Assembly: GCA_051747265.1 (NCBI GenBank)
Contig: JBNJFY010000004.1
Span: 400,207 to 464,206, forward strand
DNA length: 64,000 nt
Direction of reading: 5' to 3'
Source: JBNJFY01 sp051747265
GTDB taxonomy: Bacteria > Bacteroidota > Rhodothermia > Balneolales > Balneolaceae
Shown piece after piece: positions 9,817 to 18,424 of the stretch (position 1 is its first letter; the number at the start of each line of letters is the position of its first letter). A program made the position numbers and the translations under genes. Below the pieces are notes generated by a model. That model was not told the DNA's origin. It ran no database searches and saw only the letters and a program-made list of their open reading frames with translations.

Positions 9817-11073
9817 CTAATCTACTTCTATTTCTTTGAGATGAACGATAAAGGGCTTGACCACCGGTTTGGTTAAAGCGATGACATTTTTTGTATCCGC
9901 TGCTTTCGAAAATTCAACAGCCGTTTCGTTGTCTTCGAGGATCCAGATGCTGTCATTTTGATACTGGTAGGCCTCACTATAGCTCTGGTCAAAACCGATG
10001 TAGTATTTCAGGGCCTCATCATCGTTGGGCAAGTGTTGTGCTTTCAGCTGCTTACGTGTGCGTTTGCGTACCAAGGCTTTGCGACGGTCGGAAGGGTCAT
10101 TCTGCAGGAAGGAAGTGCGAAACAATGAGCGATTTAGAAAGCGCTTGCACAGATCTGAGAGAATAGGATCATCGGCGTATTGCCAGTACTTGATACTTAA
10201 AAATACATCGTGATCATCCAGATTTAGATAATGCTGCAAGACCTGCGGGTTGATCCGTTTTTTCGCGCTGGGTTTATGATGCAGAAAAAAGCCTAACGCC
10301 TCCGAGGGCATATCCAGTTGTTGATCCTGTTCAATAAGATCCTGAACTCGAAGGAAGATACTTTTAAGCAGGTGATCAGCGCTGAGTACCGTTTTATGCA
10401 GATACACCTGCATATACATCAACCGGCGAGCTAGAATATAGTTTTCAATGGAATAGATTCCCTTATGTTCGATTACCACATTGCCGTTGAACACCCGCAT
10501 GGTTTTCAGGATCCGGTCGATACCCACCGAGCCTTCATACACTCCGGTGAAAAAGCTGTCTCGTTTCAGGTAATCCAGCCGGTCGATATCCAGTTGGGAG
10601 GAGACCAGTTGATGCAGAAACGGCTTGGAGTGCTGATTGGTGAAAATGTTGATTGCGGTTTCCAAGGCCCCATCAAACTCTTTATTGAGTTTGCGCATCA
10701 CAGCCAGGGTCATCATTTCATGATTGAAATCCCTGATCAACGTATGTTCCAGGGTGTGGGATAACGGACCATGTCCAACGTCATGCAACAAAATAGCGAT
10801 CAACGAGCCTTCGTACTCTTCACGACTGATGGTGGTATCTTTTTCGCGCAAGTTATTGAGCACGCGTTGCATAAGCTCCAAAGCTCCCAGCGCATGAGAA
10901 AAACGGCTGTGCTCGGCGGCGGGGAACACCAGATACCCTAATCCTAATTGGCGGATTCTACGCAATCGCTGCACATAAGGGTGATCAATCAGCTTCAATA
11001 CGATCCCTTTGGGTACGGTGATGAAACCGTGAATGGGATCATTGAAAATTTTATAGCGTGTACTTTTGTCCAA
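9817..11073 (-). CDS. HD-superfamily phosphohydrolase (COG1078 type)
   Basis: This 418-residue protein opens with KIFNDPIHGFI, typical of the dGTPase-related HD phosphohydrolases. Metal-binding residues are seen in EHSRFSHALG (His55, His60), LLHDVGHGPLSH (His97, Asp98, His101, His106) and LDIDRLDYLKRD. The family hydrolyses nucleotide phosphates, but the substrate of this subgroup is usually unassigned. The protein is cytoplasmic, with no signal or membrane segment. It is convergent with the polysaccharide operon and divergent from the DUF3137 gene across a 337-bp gap. Confidence 0.88.
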   Translation of the reverse strand: MDKSTRYKIFNDPIHGFITVPKGIVLKLIDHPYVQRLRRIRQLGLGYLVFPAAEHSRFSHALGALELMQRVLNNLREKDTTISREEYEGSLIAILLHDVGHGPLSHTLEHTLIRDFNHEMMTLAVMRKLNKEFDGALETAINIFTNQHSKPFLHQLVSSQLDIDRLDYLKRDSFFTGVYEGSVGIDRILKTMRVFNGNVVIEHKGIYSIENYILARRLMYMQVYLHKTVLSADHLLKSIFLRVQDLIEQDQQLDMPSEALGFFLHHKPSAKKRINPQVLQHYLNLDDHDVFLSIKYWQYADDPILSDLCKRFLNRSLFRTSFLQNDPSDRRKALVRKRTRKQLKAQHLPNDDEALKYYIGFDQSYSEAYQYQNDSIWILEDNETAVEFSKAADTKNVIALTKPVVKPFIVHLKEIEVD

Positions 11074-11233
11074 AGGTCATCTATTTAATTGATGAAAGAG
11101 CTAAACTGAGGATTATGCAAAGCCCTCTAATATACAAAGTGATACGGTCTTAAATGAACCCAAACCGGTAGCAAGAGGTTGGGAATCAATTAATTAATCA
11201 GTAAATAGTGGTGTATTGTAAAAATTTGGCCTA

Positions 11234-11361
11234 GAGGCTTTGCAAACCTATCGGCATTGTGAAAGTAGTGTGGCAAACGCCCGCCTAGCTTGGGGAGATG
11301 GGGATTGCTCCTACAGCTGGCCATGACAAAATATAGGTGGATAGTTTTGCAACGCCCTCCC
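11234..11361. repeat. MITE-like 128-bp dispersed repeat, copy 1
   Basis: It lies in the 337-bp gene-free gap 11074-11410. The ends are near-inverted repeats (GGCTTTGCAAA at left, TTTTGCAACGCCC at right). The interior carries the 'cattg..ag.gtagtg.ggcaa' pattern common in bacterial intergenic palindromes. A second copy of the same length is at 14917-15044. A lone end (GCAAAGCCCTC, near 11117) suggests a third, broken copy beside it. No coding capacity; mobilisation in trans is inferred only. Confidence 0.65.
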
Positions 11362-11410
11362 ATAGAGTAAAAGGGGAAAAGGGTTTTATAACGAAGCGGG
11401 GGATCGCGCG

Positions 11411-12544
11411 ATGGATACTGGAGGACAGAGTACGGCTGATCAATATTTTTTGGATTGGTATACCCATGAATATGTGGATATCCTGGCCGATTTGGAACAA
11501 CATCGGCTGCGGATCTGGGGCAAAATTAAATCCGATCTACTCAAGTACAGTTTAGCCGGCTTAATCATCGGTGGAGGATTAGGTTTCATTGATGGATCAA
11601 TATTTATTTTCATGGGTATTGGCGCGGTCGGTGGAATGATCGGGGCTATCTTGCTCAATCGTGAAGCCTCGAAAGAATACAAAACATCCTATAAGCGATC
11701 AGTCGTTGAACCGGTCTTGGAATATCTGCGATTAGAGGCAACCTACTATCCCGAAAGTTACGTGGCCGAGCATGATATTGAACGCTGTTCACTCTTTCAG
11801 GATCGCATTGATCGGATTAATGGAAGTGATTATGTAGAGGGAACATTGAATGGGGCGGAATTTTACTACTCAGAAATCAAATTACAGCAAAAGAAGCGCA
11901 GTAGCTCAAACCAAACCACCAGTGATTATCGGGATCTGTTTAATGGTTTGTTCTATGTGACTGAATACGAGTACGAATTTTCAGGTAATACGGTCCTCTT
12001 TCCGCAAAAGTCCTGGGACATTCTAAATGTTGGATTCACCAGCGATAAATCATCCAATATGGAGTTGATCAAAAATACGATACTGGATTTGAAACTTCCC
12101 AGTTGGGCGCCGGAGCGGGCCAATTTTGATGAGCACCCATCGGAAATTACGATACCCGATACGGAACTGGCGGATCTGTTCAATTTTTATGGGACAGATT
12201 TACGAGAAGCTCAGCAATTAATCAGCTCTGATATCTGGTCCGCGATAAAAGCGTATGTGCAAGATGAGCAGATGGACATCCAAACGGATGTACAACAAAA
12301 GCTCGCCGAAAAACTGGGGATTCAACACACAGATGATGATGCGCTCACATCGATCCGCATACCCAAGATTAGTTTATCCCTCCGACTCAACAAACTATTT
12401 ATCTCGCAGCCACTCAGTTCCGATCTATTTGAGCCTCAAATTTGGAAAACCAGTTTTAAGGTTGGCGAAATGGTCGTGTATTTTCGATTTCTTCGGTTTG
12501 CTTTGGGGCTGACGCGGGCCATCCAACCTCATCCTGAGGATTAA
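11411..12544 (+). CDS. DUF3137-family membrane protein
   Basis: This 377-residue protein has an acidic helical N-terminus and two adjacent membrane segments (about 37-52 and 58-75, Gly-rich: LAGLIIGGGLGFIDGSIFIF). The cytoplasmic remainder matches the DUF3137 pattern: a YKRSVVEPVLEYL helix, a DRIDRINGSDYVEGTLNG block and a YYSEIKL strand. The function of the family is unknown. It stands alone, tail-to-tail with the thioesterase gene on the other strand (11 bp apart). Confidence 0.75.
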   Translation: MDTGGQSTADQYFLDWYTHEYVDILADLEQHRLRIWGKIKSDLLKYSLAGLIIGGGLGFIDGSIFIFMGIGAVGGMIGAILLNREASKEYKTSYKRSVVEPVLEYLRLEATYYPESYVAEHDIERCSLFQDRIDRINGSDYVEGTLNGAEFYYSEIKLQQKKRSSSNQTTSDYRDLFNGLFYVTEYEYEFSGNTVLFPQKSWDILNVGFTSDKSSNMELIKNTILDLKLPSWAPERANFDEHPSEITIPDTELADLFNFYGTDLREAQQLISSDIWSAIKAYVQDEQMDIQTDVQQKLAEKLGIQHTDDDALTSIRIPKISLSLRLNKLFISQPLSSDLFEPQIWKTSFKVGEMVVYFRFLRFALGLTRAIQPHPED

Positions 12545-12555
12545 TCCACCGCCAA

Positions 12556-12993
12556 TTACTCAAAATCAATCATAAATTCATCGGCCTCTGGCAGGTCGGG
12601 CAACCGTGTAGGACGTTGTTTTTGCAAATCAAACCAAACACCGGTGGCTTGGGCGGTGGCTACTAACCGTTTATCTTCATAATGGTAAATGGCCTGAAAG
12701 CTTCGGATGCTGGTGTTGCCCTTTTCCATGATTCCGGATCCAATGAGCACCTCGGCTGGATACTGTAGCTGGGATACGAAATCAATATTCAGATTGACGA
12801 TTACAAAGCTTTCCTGTTCATTAGCTTTATCCCTAAAGCCGGGTACTTGGCGAATGAAATCAATTCGAGCCTCTTCAAACATCGTACTGAATATGGCATT
12901 ATTCACATGATTGAGGGGGTCCAAATCACGAAATCGGATGGGCAGAGTGGTCCAGACAGGGAAGAGATCGGCTTGAAATTCCGGATGCTTCAT
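12556..12993 (-). CDS. Acyl-CoA thioesterase, 4HBT hotdog fold
   Basis: This 145-residue hotdog-fold protein has the FadM/YbgC-type active-site region IRFRDLDPLNHVNNAIF, with the catalytic Asp in D-x-x-x-H-V-N-N and the helix EEARIDFI. It should hydrolyse acyl-CoA or aroyl-CoA thioesters in the cytoplasm; the chain preference cannot be predicted. It is a single-gene unit, convergent with the DUF3137 gene and divergent from the M42 peptidase gene. Confidence 0.85.
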   Translation of the reverse strand: MKHPEFQADLFPVWTTLPIRFRDLDPLNHVNNAIFSTMFEEARIDFIRQVPGFRDKANEQESFVIVNLNIDFVSQLQYPAEVLIGSGIMEKGNTSIRSFQAIYHYEDKRLVATAQATGVWFDLQKQRPTRLPDLPEADEFMIDFE

Positions 12994-13124
12994 GAGCGTT
13001 ACAACGGGGGTTTGGGTTGATATTTAATTTGAATACTGGTCAACGTTGATAATTTGACAGGAGCCGTTATTTTGAGGCTGCTGCCCATGTTGCCACAATG
13101 TAATTAAACTGAAGGTTAGTCATA

Positions 13125-14216
13125 ATGAACATCTTTTCGGTGGATTCCGATCACTACGATTTCCTGGAAGAATTATTAGTCACGCCCAGTCCCACCGGTT
13201 TTGAATCGGCCGGACAAAAAGTATGGTTGGATTACCTGCGTCCATTTGCGGATACCATTGATCATGACGCTTACGGATCGGGCACCGCCCATCTCGAGAT
13301 CAATGAGAATGCCCCCACTGTCATGCTGGAAGCACATTGCGACGAAATTGGAATGATGATCCAGCATATTACCAGTAGCGGTTTCCTATTTGTTAATAAA
13401 TTAGGAGGCAGCGACTCAACCATTGCCCGTGCCAAACATGTAAACATCCATACCAAGGATGGCATTGTATCGGGAGTGGTTGGAAATACAGCTATTCATT
13501 TGCAAGACAAGAAAAACGGGGGCGGTAAACAGCCGGCTTGGAAAGATATTTATATCGATATTGGGGCCCATAGCCGTGAACAAGCGCTAGAAATGGTGCA
13601 GATTGGTGACCCCATTACGTTTGCCGATGATTTTGAATTTTTGACCGATGATATTCTCACCGGCCGGGCACTGGATAACCGCATTGGTGGTTTTATGATT
13701 GCCCAAGCTTTCCGGAAACTGAGTGAACGCAAGGATGAACTCAATGTAAATGTGATGGTTTTGAACTCTGTACAGGAAGAGATCGGAGGGTTTGGCGCGC
13801 GTATGATGACCTATCGTCACATGCCCGATGTGGCGTTAGTCACCGATGTAACTCACGCCACGGATACGCCAGGGATCAACCAGAAAGAGCACGGTCAAGT
13901 AAAATTGGGCCAAGGACCCACGTTGACGCACGGAGCAGCCAATCATCCCAAGGTGGTAGAACTGCTGGAACAGGTCAGTGAGCAAGCTGAAATACCCATC
14001 CAGCATGAGGCTACCAGTGTTCGAACCGGCACGGATACGGATAGCATTTTCTATCAGCAAACCGGTGTGCCCAGCGCGCTTATTTCGCTACCGCTGCGTT
14101 ATATGCACTCACCGGTGGAAACGGCCTCGGTGCGGGACATCGAGCACTTGATTGAGCTGATGACCGAAGGAGTGCTGGCTATGGAGGATTCACAGAAATT
14201 CAAGGTGATTGGATAA
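13125..14216 (+). CDS. M42-family metallo-aminopeptidase
   Basis: This 363-residue cytosolic zinc peptidase has the M42 metal and catalytic motifs EAHCDEIG (His71), GRALDNRIGG (bridging Asp184) and VQEEIGGFGA (Glu218, Glu219). The late HSPVE block supplies the last ligand. M42 enzymes form tetrahedral dodecamers that trim short peptides from the N-terminus. The stop codon overlaps the start of the DUF1684 lipoprotein gene by one base (TAATG), so the two are co-translated. Confidence 0.9.
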   Translation: MNIFSVDSDHYDFLEELLVTPSPTGFESAGQKVWLDYLRPFADTIDHDAYGSGTAHLEINENAPTVMLEAHCDEIGMMIQHITSSGFLFVNKLGGSDSTIARAKHVNIHTKDGIVSGVVGNTAIHLQDKKNGGGKQPAWKDIYIDIGAHSREQALEMVQIGDPITFADDFEFLTDDILTGRALDNRIGGFMIAQAFRKLSERKDELNVNVMVLNSVQEEIGGFGARMMTYRHMPDVALVTDVTHATDTPGINQKEHGQVKLGQGPTLTHGAANHPKVVELLEQVSEQAEIPIQHEATSVRTGTDTDSIFYQQTGVPSALISLPLRYMHSPVETASVRDIEHLIELMTEGVLAMEDSQKFKVIG

Positions 14217-14872
14217 TGGTGCGTAACTTACAAGTTGCTGTTTTTAGTGTACTGTTCCTGCTATCAGCCTGCACGGATTATGATAATCCAGATCCTCAGA
14301 TAGAAGTTACCCGAAAGTACCAACAGAAGGTGTTGGAAGATAGGGCCACTAAGGATAGCTCCTTCGCGCATCCCGCCACTACCCCGTTTGAAGAAGTGAA
14401 TCGGAGAGCGTTTGATGGGTTACATTACTTTCCGTTTCGGGCGGGATACGTGGTTGCGGCTACTTTTGAACGGACGCCTAACAGCTCTCCATTTATCATG
14501 GAAACTACGGGACCCAAACAACCGCGATATGTAAAATACGGGGTGTTGCGTTTCCAGTTGCATGGGGAAGAGGAGGAGCTAACGGTCTATCAAAATTTAG
14601 AGCTAAAGGACTCAGAGGAGTATAAAAACCACCTGTTCATCCCCTTTACCGATAAAACCAGTGGAGAGGCCACCTACGGCGGGGGACGGTATTTGGATTT
14701 GGAGCGCCCCCTGGAAGACACTGTGCGGATCGATTTCAATAAAGCTTATAATCCATTTTGCGTGTATAACTACACTAAGTACGACTGCCCGATTCCACCT
14801 GTGGAAAACCGATTATCATTGCCCATTAAGGCCGGGGAAAAGGATTATACGTTGGTCAACGAAATTCAATGA
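14216..14872 (+). CDS. DUF1684-family lipoprotein
   Basis: The product has 218 residues with a lipoprotein signal (VFSVLFLLSACTDY, lipid-attachment Cys about residue 19). The mature part matches DUF1684: Arg-Phe-Asp-Gly-Leu-His-Tyr-Phe-Pro, the GGGRYLDLERP block and the Cys-containing NPFCVYNYTKYDCP segment. It should face the periplasm. It is co-translated with the M42 peptidase through a one-base overlap. The function of the family is unknown. Confidence 0.82.
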   Translation: MVRNLQVAVFSVLFLLSACTDYDNPDPQIEVTRKYQQKVLEDRATKDSSFAHPATTPFEEVNRRAFDGLHYFPFRAGYVVAATFERTPNSSPFIMETTGPKQPRYVKYGVLRFQLHGEEEELTVYQNLELKDSEEYKNHLFIPFTDKTSGEATYGGGRYLDLERPLEDTVRIDFNKAYNPFCVYNYTKYDCPIPPVENRLSLPIKAGEKDYTLVNEIQ

Positions 14873-14916
14873 TATTCATCTGGATACCTTCGTTTGAAAT
14901 ATCAATCAACATAAAA

Positions 14917-15044
14917 GGGCTTCGCAAAACTACCTGTCATTGCGAATGTAGTGCGGCAATCCCCTGATTAGATTGTGTAAACGGTGATTGTTACTACATC
15001 TTGCCATGACCGAATAAATTTCGGAAGCTTTTGCAAAGCCCTCC
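14917..15044. repeat. MITE-like 128-bp dispersed repeat, copy 2
   Basis: It has the same length as the copy at 11234-11361. Terminal inverted repeats are GGGCTTCGCAAAA at left and TTTTGCAAAGCCC at right. The interior shares the 'tgtcattgcgaatgtagtgcg' type block and the 'cttgccatgac' segment. It fills most of the gap between the DUF1684 gene and the M1 peptidase gene, ending 20 bp before the peptidase start, so it probably forms part of that gene's 5' region. Confidence 0.68.
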
Positions 15045-15064
15045 ATAATTAAATCAACCATATT

Positions 15065-17086
15065 ATGATCAAAACATATCCTTATCTACGTGGATGTATG
15101 TTGCTGTTAATGCTGAGCGTTTGGGGCGGCCTGTCCGCGATTTCTCATGCGCAGCAAAAGGGCAATGTACAACCTGCCTTTGAACCGCTGCATTGGGAGC
15201 CCACCAGCGATGCTCGCACTTCCGGTGGATCACCGAGTGATGAGTATTGGCAAAACAGGGCCGACTACCAGATGGAAGTTGAGCTGGATGCCAAAAATCA
15301 TGTGCTAAAGGGGAATGTTACCATCGAATACACCAATAACAGTCCGCAGGATCTGAACTTCGTGTGGCTGCAGTTGGATCAAAACCTGTTTGATAGAGAT
15401 TCACGAGGTGCCGCGATTACTCCCTATGGCGGATCCCGCTTTGGGAATCTGCAGTTTGACGGGGGCTATGAGATCGAAATGGTGACCATCACCCACGATG
15501 AGGAATCGTACGAACCAGAGCAGATGATCGTAGATACCAATATGAAGCTGGCGCTTCAAAAAGTTCTGCAAGCAGAGGGTGATCAGCTCACCATCAGTAT
15601 TGATTACCGCTTTAACATTCCCGAGTACGGATCCGACCGCATGGGGCGCTTAGAAACCGAAAACGGCTGGATCTACGAGTTCGCCCAGTGGTATCCCCGG
15701 ATGGTGGTCTATGATGATCTCCAAGGGTGGAATGTGATGCCTTATTTGGGCAGTGGTGAGTTTTACTTGGAGTATGGAACCTTCGATTATAAAGTGACTG
15801 TGCCCGCTGAACATATCGTAGTGGGATCTGGTGAGCTGCAAAATCCCGAAGCGGTTTATACCGATGAACAGCTAGAACGCTTGGATCAAGCTAAAAATAG
15901 CGATGAAACGGTGAAGATTATTACCAAGGATGAAGTATCCAAAACACGTAAAACTCGACCCAAAAAACTGGGGTTGGGAACCATCACTTGGCACTTTCGC
16001 ATGGAGAATGCTCGTGATGTAGCGTGGGCTAGCTCCGAAGCCTTCATGTTAGACGCCGCTCGGATCAATCTGCCTAGTGGTAAGACTGCCATGGCTATGT
16101 CTGCTTATCCTGAGGAAGTGGCCGATGATACCGCTTGGGGACGATCCACCGAGTACACCAAAGCTTCTATAGAGCACTATTCGGAGATGTGGTATGAGTA
16201 CCCCTATTCCGCTGCTGTAAATGTGGCTGGAATTGTGGGTGGAATGGAATATCCAGGCGTTTCTTTCTGTAGTTGGCAATCTACTCGTGGCGACCTCTGG
16301 GGAGTGACCGATCATGAATTCGGGCACAATTGGTTTCCTATGCTTGTGGGTTCTAACGAGCGTCAGTACGCGTGGATGGACGAAGGTTTCAACACGTTTA
16401 TCAACTTCTATAGTACACGGGCTTTTAACGATGGAGAGTATCACGGGCCGATGCCTATTGAACAGTATATCGTCCCTTGGATGGCTAGTATGCAGAGTGA
16501 ACCGGTAATGACCTTTCCGGATCAGATCAATGCGGGTAACTTCGGGGTGGTTTCTTACTACAAACCGGGCTATGGTTTGATGCTGTTGCGAGAGGATATT
16601 CTGGGTCAGGAGCGATTCGACGATGCCTTCAGGACGTATATCGAGCGTTGGAAGAATAAACATCCTTCGCCGGGCGATTTCTTTAATACCATGGAAGATG
16701 TGTCTGGAGAAGAGCTGGACTGGTTCTGGCGTGGCTGGTTTCTGGAAGATTGGACCATGGACCAAAGCGTGGATTCGGTCACATATATCGAAGATAACCC
16801 GGCCAAAGGGGCGTTGGTTACGGTGAGCAACCAAGACAACCTGGTTATGCCGGTGAATGTGACTGTCTATGAGTCGGGTGGCAATAGGCACCAAGAACGC
16901 TTCCCTGTGGAAGTATGGCAGAAGCGCGATGTATGGCAATTCAGGGTGAACACAACTGCACCCATTGATTCGGTTAAGCTGGGTTCTGGTTCCTTTGTGC
17001 CGTACCCGGATATCAATGCCGAAAACAATATCTGGCGAAGCCGTGGAGAAGCACCATCCGACAACGACACCAATGACATGCGCTAA
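15065..17086 (+). CDS. Exported M1-family metallopeptidase (gluzincin)
   Basis: This 673-residue protein has a signal peptide (about 1-29, ending SHAQQ). The catalytic zinc site is complete: H417-E418-x-x-H421 in DHEFGHNW, with the third ligand Glu440 exactly 18 residues later in WMDEGFN. The exopeptidase motif appears as GGMEYPG. The N-terminal half is the beta-rich domain typical of M1 peptidases. It probably degrades peptides in the periplasm or outside the cell. A hairpin terminator follows 29 bp after the stop. Confidence 0.92.
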   Translation: MIKTYPYLRGCMLLLMLSVWGGLSAISHAQQKGNVQPAFEPLHWEPTSDARTSGGSPSDEYWQNRADYQMEVELDAKNHVLKGNVTIEYTNNSPQDLNFVWLQLDQNLFDRDSRGAAITPYGGSRFGNLQFDGGYEIEMVTITHDEESYEPEQMIVDTNMKLALQKVLQAEGDQLTISIDYRFNIPEYGSDRMGRLETENGWIYEFAQWYPRMVVYDDLQGWNVMPYLGSGEFYLEYGTFDYKVTVPAEHIVVGSGELQNPEAVYTDEQLERLDQAKNSDETVKIITKDEVSKTRKTRPKKLGLGTITWHFRMENARDVAWASSEAFMLDAARINLPSGKTAMAMSAYPEEVADDTAWGRSTEYTKASIEHYSEMWYEYPYSAAVNVAGIVGGMEYPGVSFCSWQSTRGDLWGVTDHEFGHNWFPMLVGSNERQYAWMDEGFNTFINFYSTRAFNDGEYHGPMPIEQYIVPWMASMQSEPVMTFPDQINAGNFGVVSYYKPGYGLMLLREDILGQERFDDAFRTYIERWKNKHPSPGDFFNTMEDVSGEELDWFWRGWFLEDWTMDQSVDSVTYIEDNPAKGALVTVSNQDNLVMPVNVTVYESGGNRHQERFPVEVWQKRDVWQFRVNTTAPIDSVKLGSGSFVPYPDINAENNIWRSRGEAPSDNDTNDMR

Positions 17087-17114
17087 GCGCTATACGTTAC
17101 AGTTAATGATTACA

Positions 17115-17155
17115 AAATGGCCGATGGTCGCAAGATCGTCGGCCATTTATTTATC
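17115..17155 (+). terminator. Rho-independent terminator after the M1 peptidase gene
   Basis: A 10-bp perfect stem (AAATGGCCGA at 17115-17124 with TCGGCCATTT at 17139-17148) continues into a smaller inner stem, and an AT-rich tail follows. The T-run is interrupted, so termination strength is uncertain. Confidence 0.65.
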
Positions 17156-17168
17156 TGTGGATATTCTG

Positions 17169-18377
17169 TGTTCAACCCCTTCAGGGTTGAGTATAGTTGG
17201 TTAATAAGGAAGTTATTCAGGTTTGACCGCTTCACGGTCATGGAGTGGAGAGTGGTCAGTTGAACCCAAGATTATTTAGAAAAATATTGATTGTAAGTGT
17301 TCCCAATAAATGTTGGTAATAAGAATATGATGCCTGAAAACTTCAAAAACATACGTAAATGAAATGACCGCGTAGCGGTCCCATTTTTAGTTTGTATTTA
17401 GAAGAAGTGGATTCTTGAATAGGCCGACGTCGGAAGCTAGCTGTCATCTCCAGTTCATAAACAATTTAGGTTTAACCCCTTCAGGGTTGTCAATAATGGG
17501 TTGATAAGGAAGTTATTCAGGTTTGACCGCTTCACGGTCATAAGCGTCTTATCAAATAGTATAACCCAATTCAGTTGGAAAGAGGGCATTAAGGAGAGCA
17601 GGTTGAAAAGACCAGGCATTGAATCATCAAGAAGATTCGATGCCCCACCACACCTCATGGCGTTAACAATGCAATGACCTATCCCAAATCGTGCACTCAT
17701 GTTTGATCGCTTTGCAAATCATTGGAGAAGAGATAGATGCCCAATAAACCAAGTTTTAGATAAGCCAATATATACGAATAACCCTTAGTAGAATGAGAAT
17801 CCACAAAGCCATGTAGGTAACTTTTAAATCAACTATCAATTAGCATGCCCAGACCGCATAGCGGTCCCAGTACTAGATAGTATTATGTATATGTAAAAGT
17901 GAATTTTTGAAAATGCTGACGCTGGAAAGTTAGTAGCCAATTCTAATTCATAGGCAATGTGTGTTCAACCCCTTCAGGGTTGAGTATAGTTGGTTGATAA
18001 GGAAGTTATTCAGGTTTGACCGCTTCACGGTCATAGAGTGGAGAGATATTGCCCCTTTCAACCTAATTTTAAATATGACAAAATATTTAAAGTAGCCTTA
18101 GTTGAGTGCTGATCCACAAATCCAGGATCAGAAAGACCATAAAAGTTATCAATTGGCATTTTGATAGACCGCGTATCGGTCCCATCACTAGAGCACCGCA
18201 GGTGCTCCGCGGTCATATGCTAAGTGAAGTGGCTCGTTTAACCTCAATTAAAATGGTGCAAGGTATACCTTTAGTTGAATGAAGTTCCACAAAAACAGGG
18301 TAGACAACTTTTAAATCGGTATCAGTTGGTATGCCGCCGGACCGCATAGCGGTCCCATTACTATAGCACCGCAGGTG
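17169..18377. repeat. Degenerate tandem array of small palindromes
   Basis: This gene-free 1.2-kb stretch is built from two alternating blocks. Block A (17169, 17469 and 17960) contains the palindromes AACCCCTTCAGGGTT and GACCGCTTCACGGTC about 45 bp apart. Block B (about 17367, 17851, 18167 and 18340) contains GACCGCGTAGCGGTC or variants; the last two copies are followed by GCACCGCAGGTGC. Spacers between blocks are also related (for example the 'ccacaaa..cagg..' and 'aacttttaaatc' segments). The unit is therefore duplicated as a whole, with a period of 200-490 bp. No convincing gene lies inside. Confidence 0.75.
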
Positions 18378-18379
18378 CG

Positions 18380-18407
18380 AAAAAAGAAACGACCTCGCTA
18401 GAGGTCG
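18380..18407 (-). terminator. Terminator of the porin gene
   Basis: Read on the - strand, the stem CGACCTC-loop-GAGGTCG (18390-18407) is followed by TTTCTTTTTT (18389-18380). It lies 18 bp past the stop codon of the OprD-like gene and is well formed. Confidence 0.75.
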
Positions 18408-18424
18408 CACCCATTTAAGGCATA

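Noticed and set aside
16049..16939. 296-codon frame on the - strand
   Set aside because: Antisense of the M1 peptidase gene, which has an intact zinc site; His/Arg-rich composition is typical of a shadow.
17455..17700. 81-codon frame on the - strand
   Set aside because: It runs through the palindrome array, has no ribosome-binding site and no family pattern.
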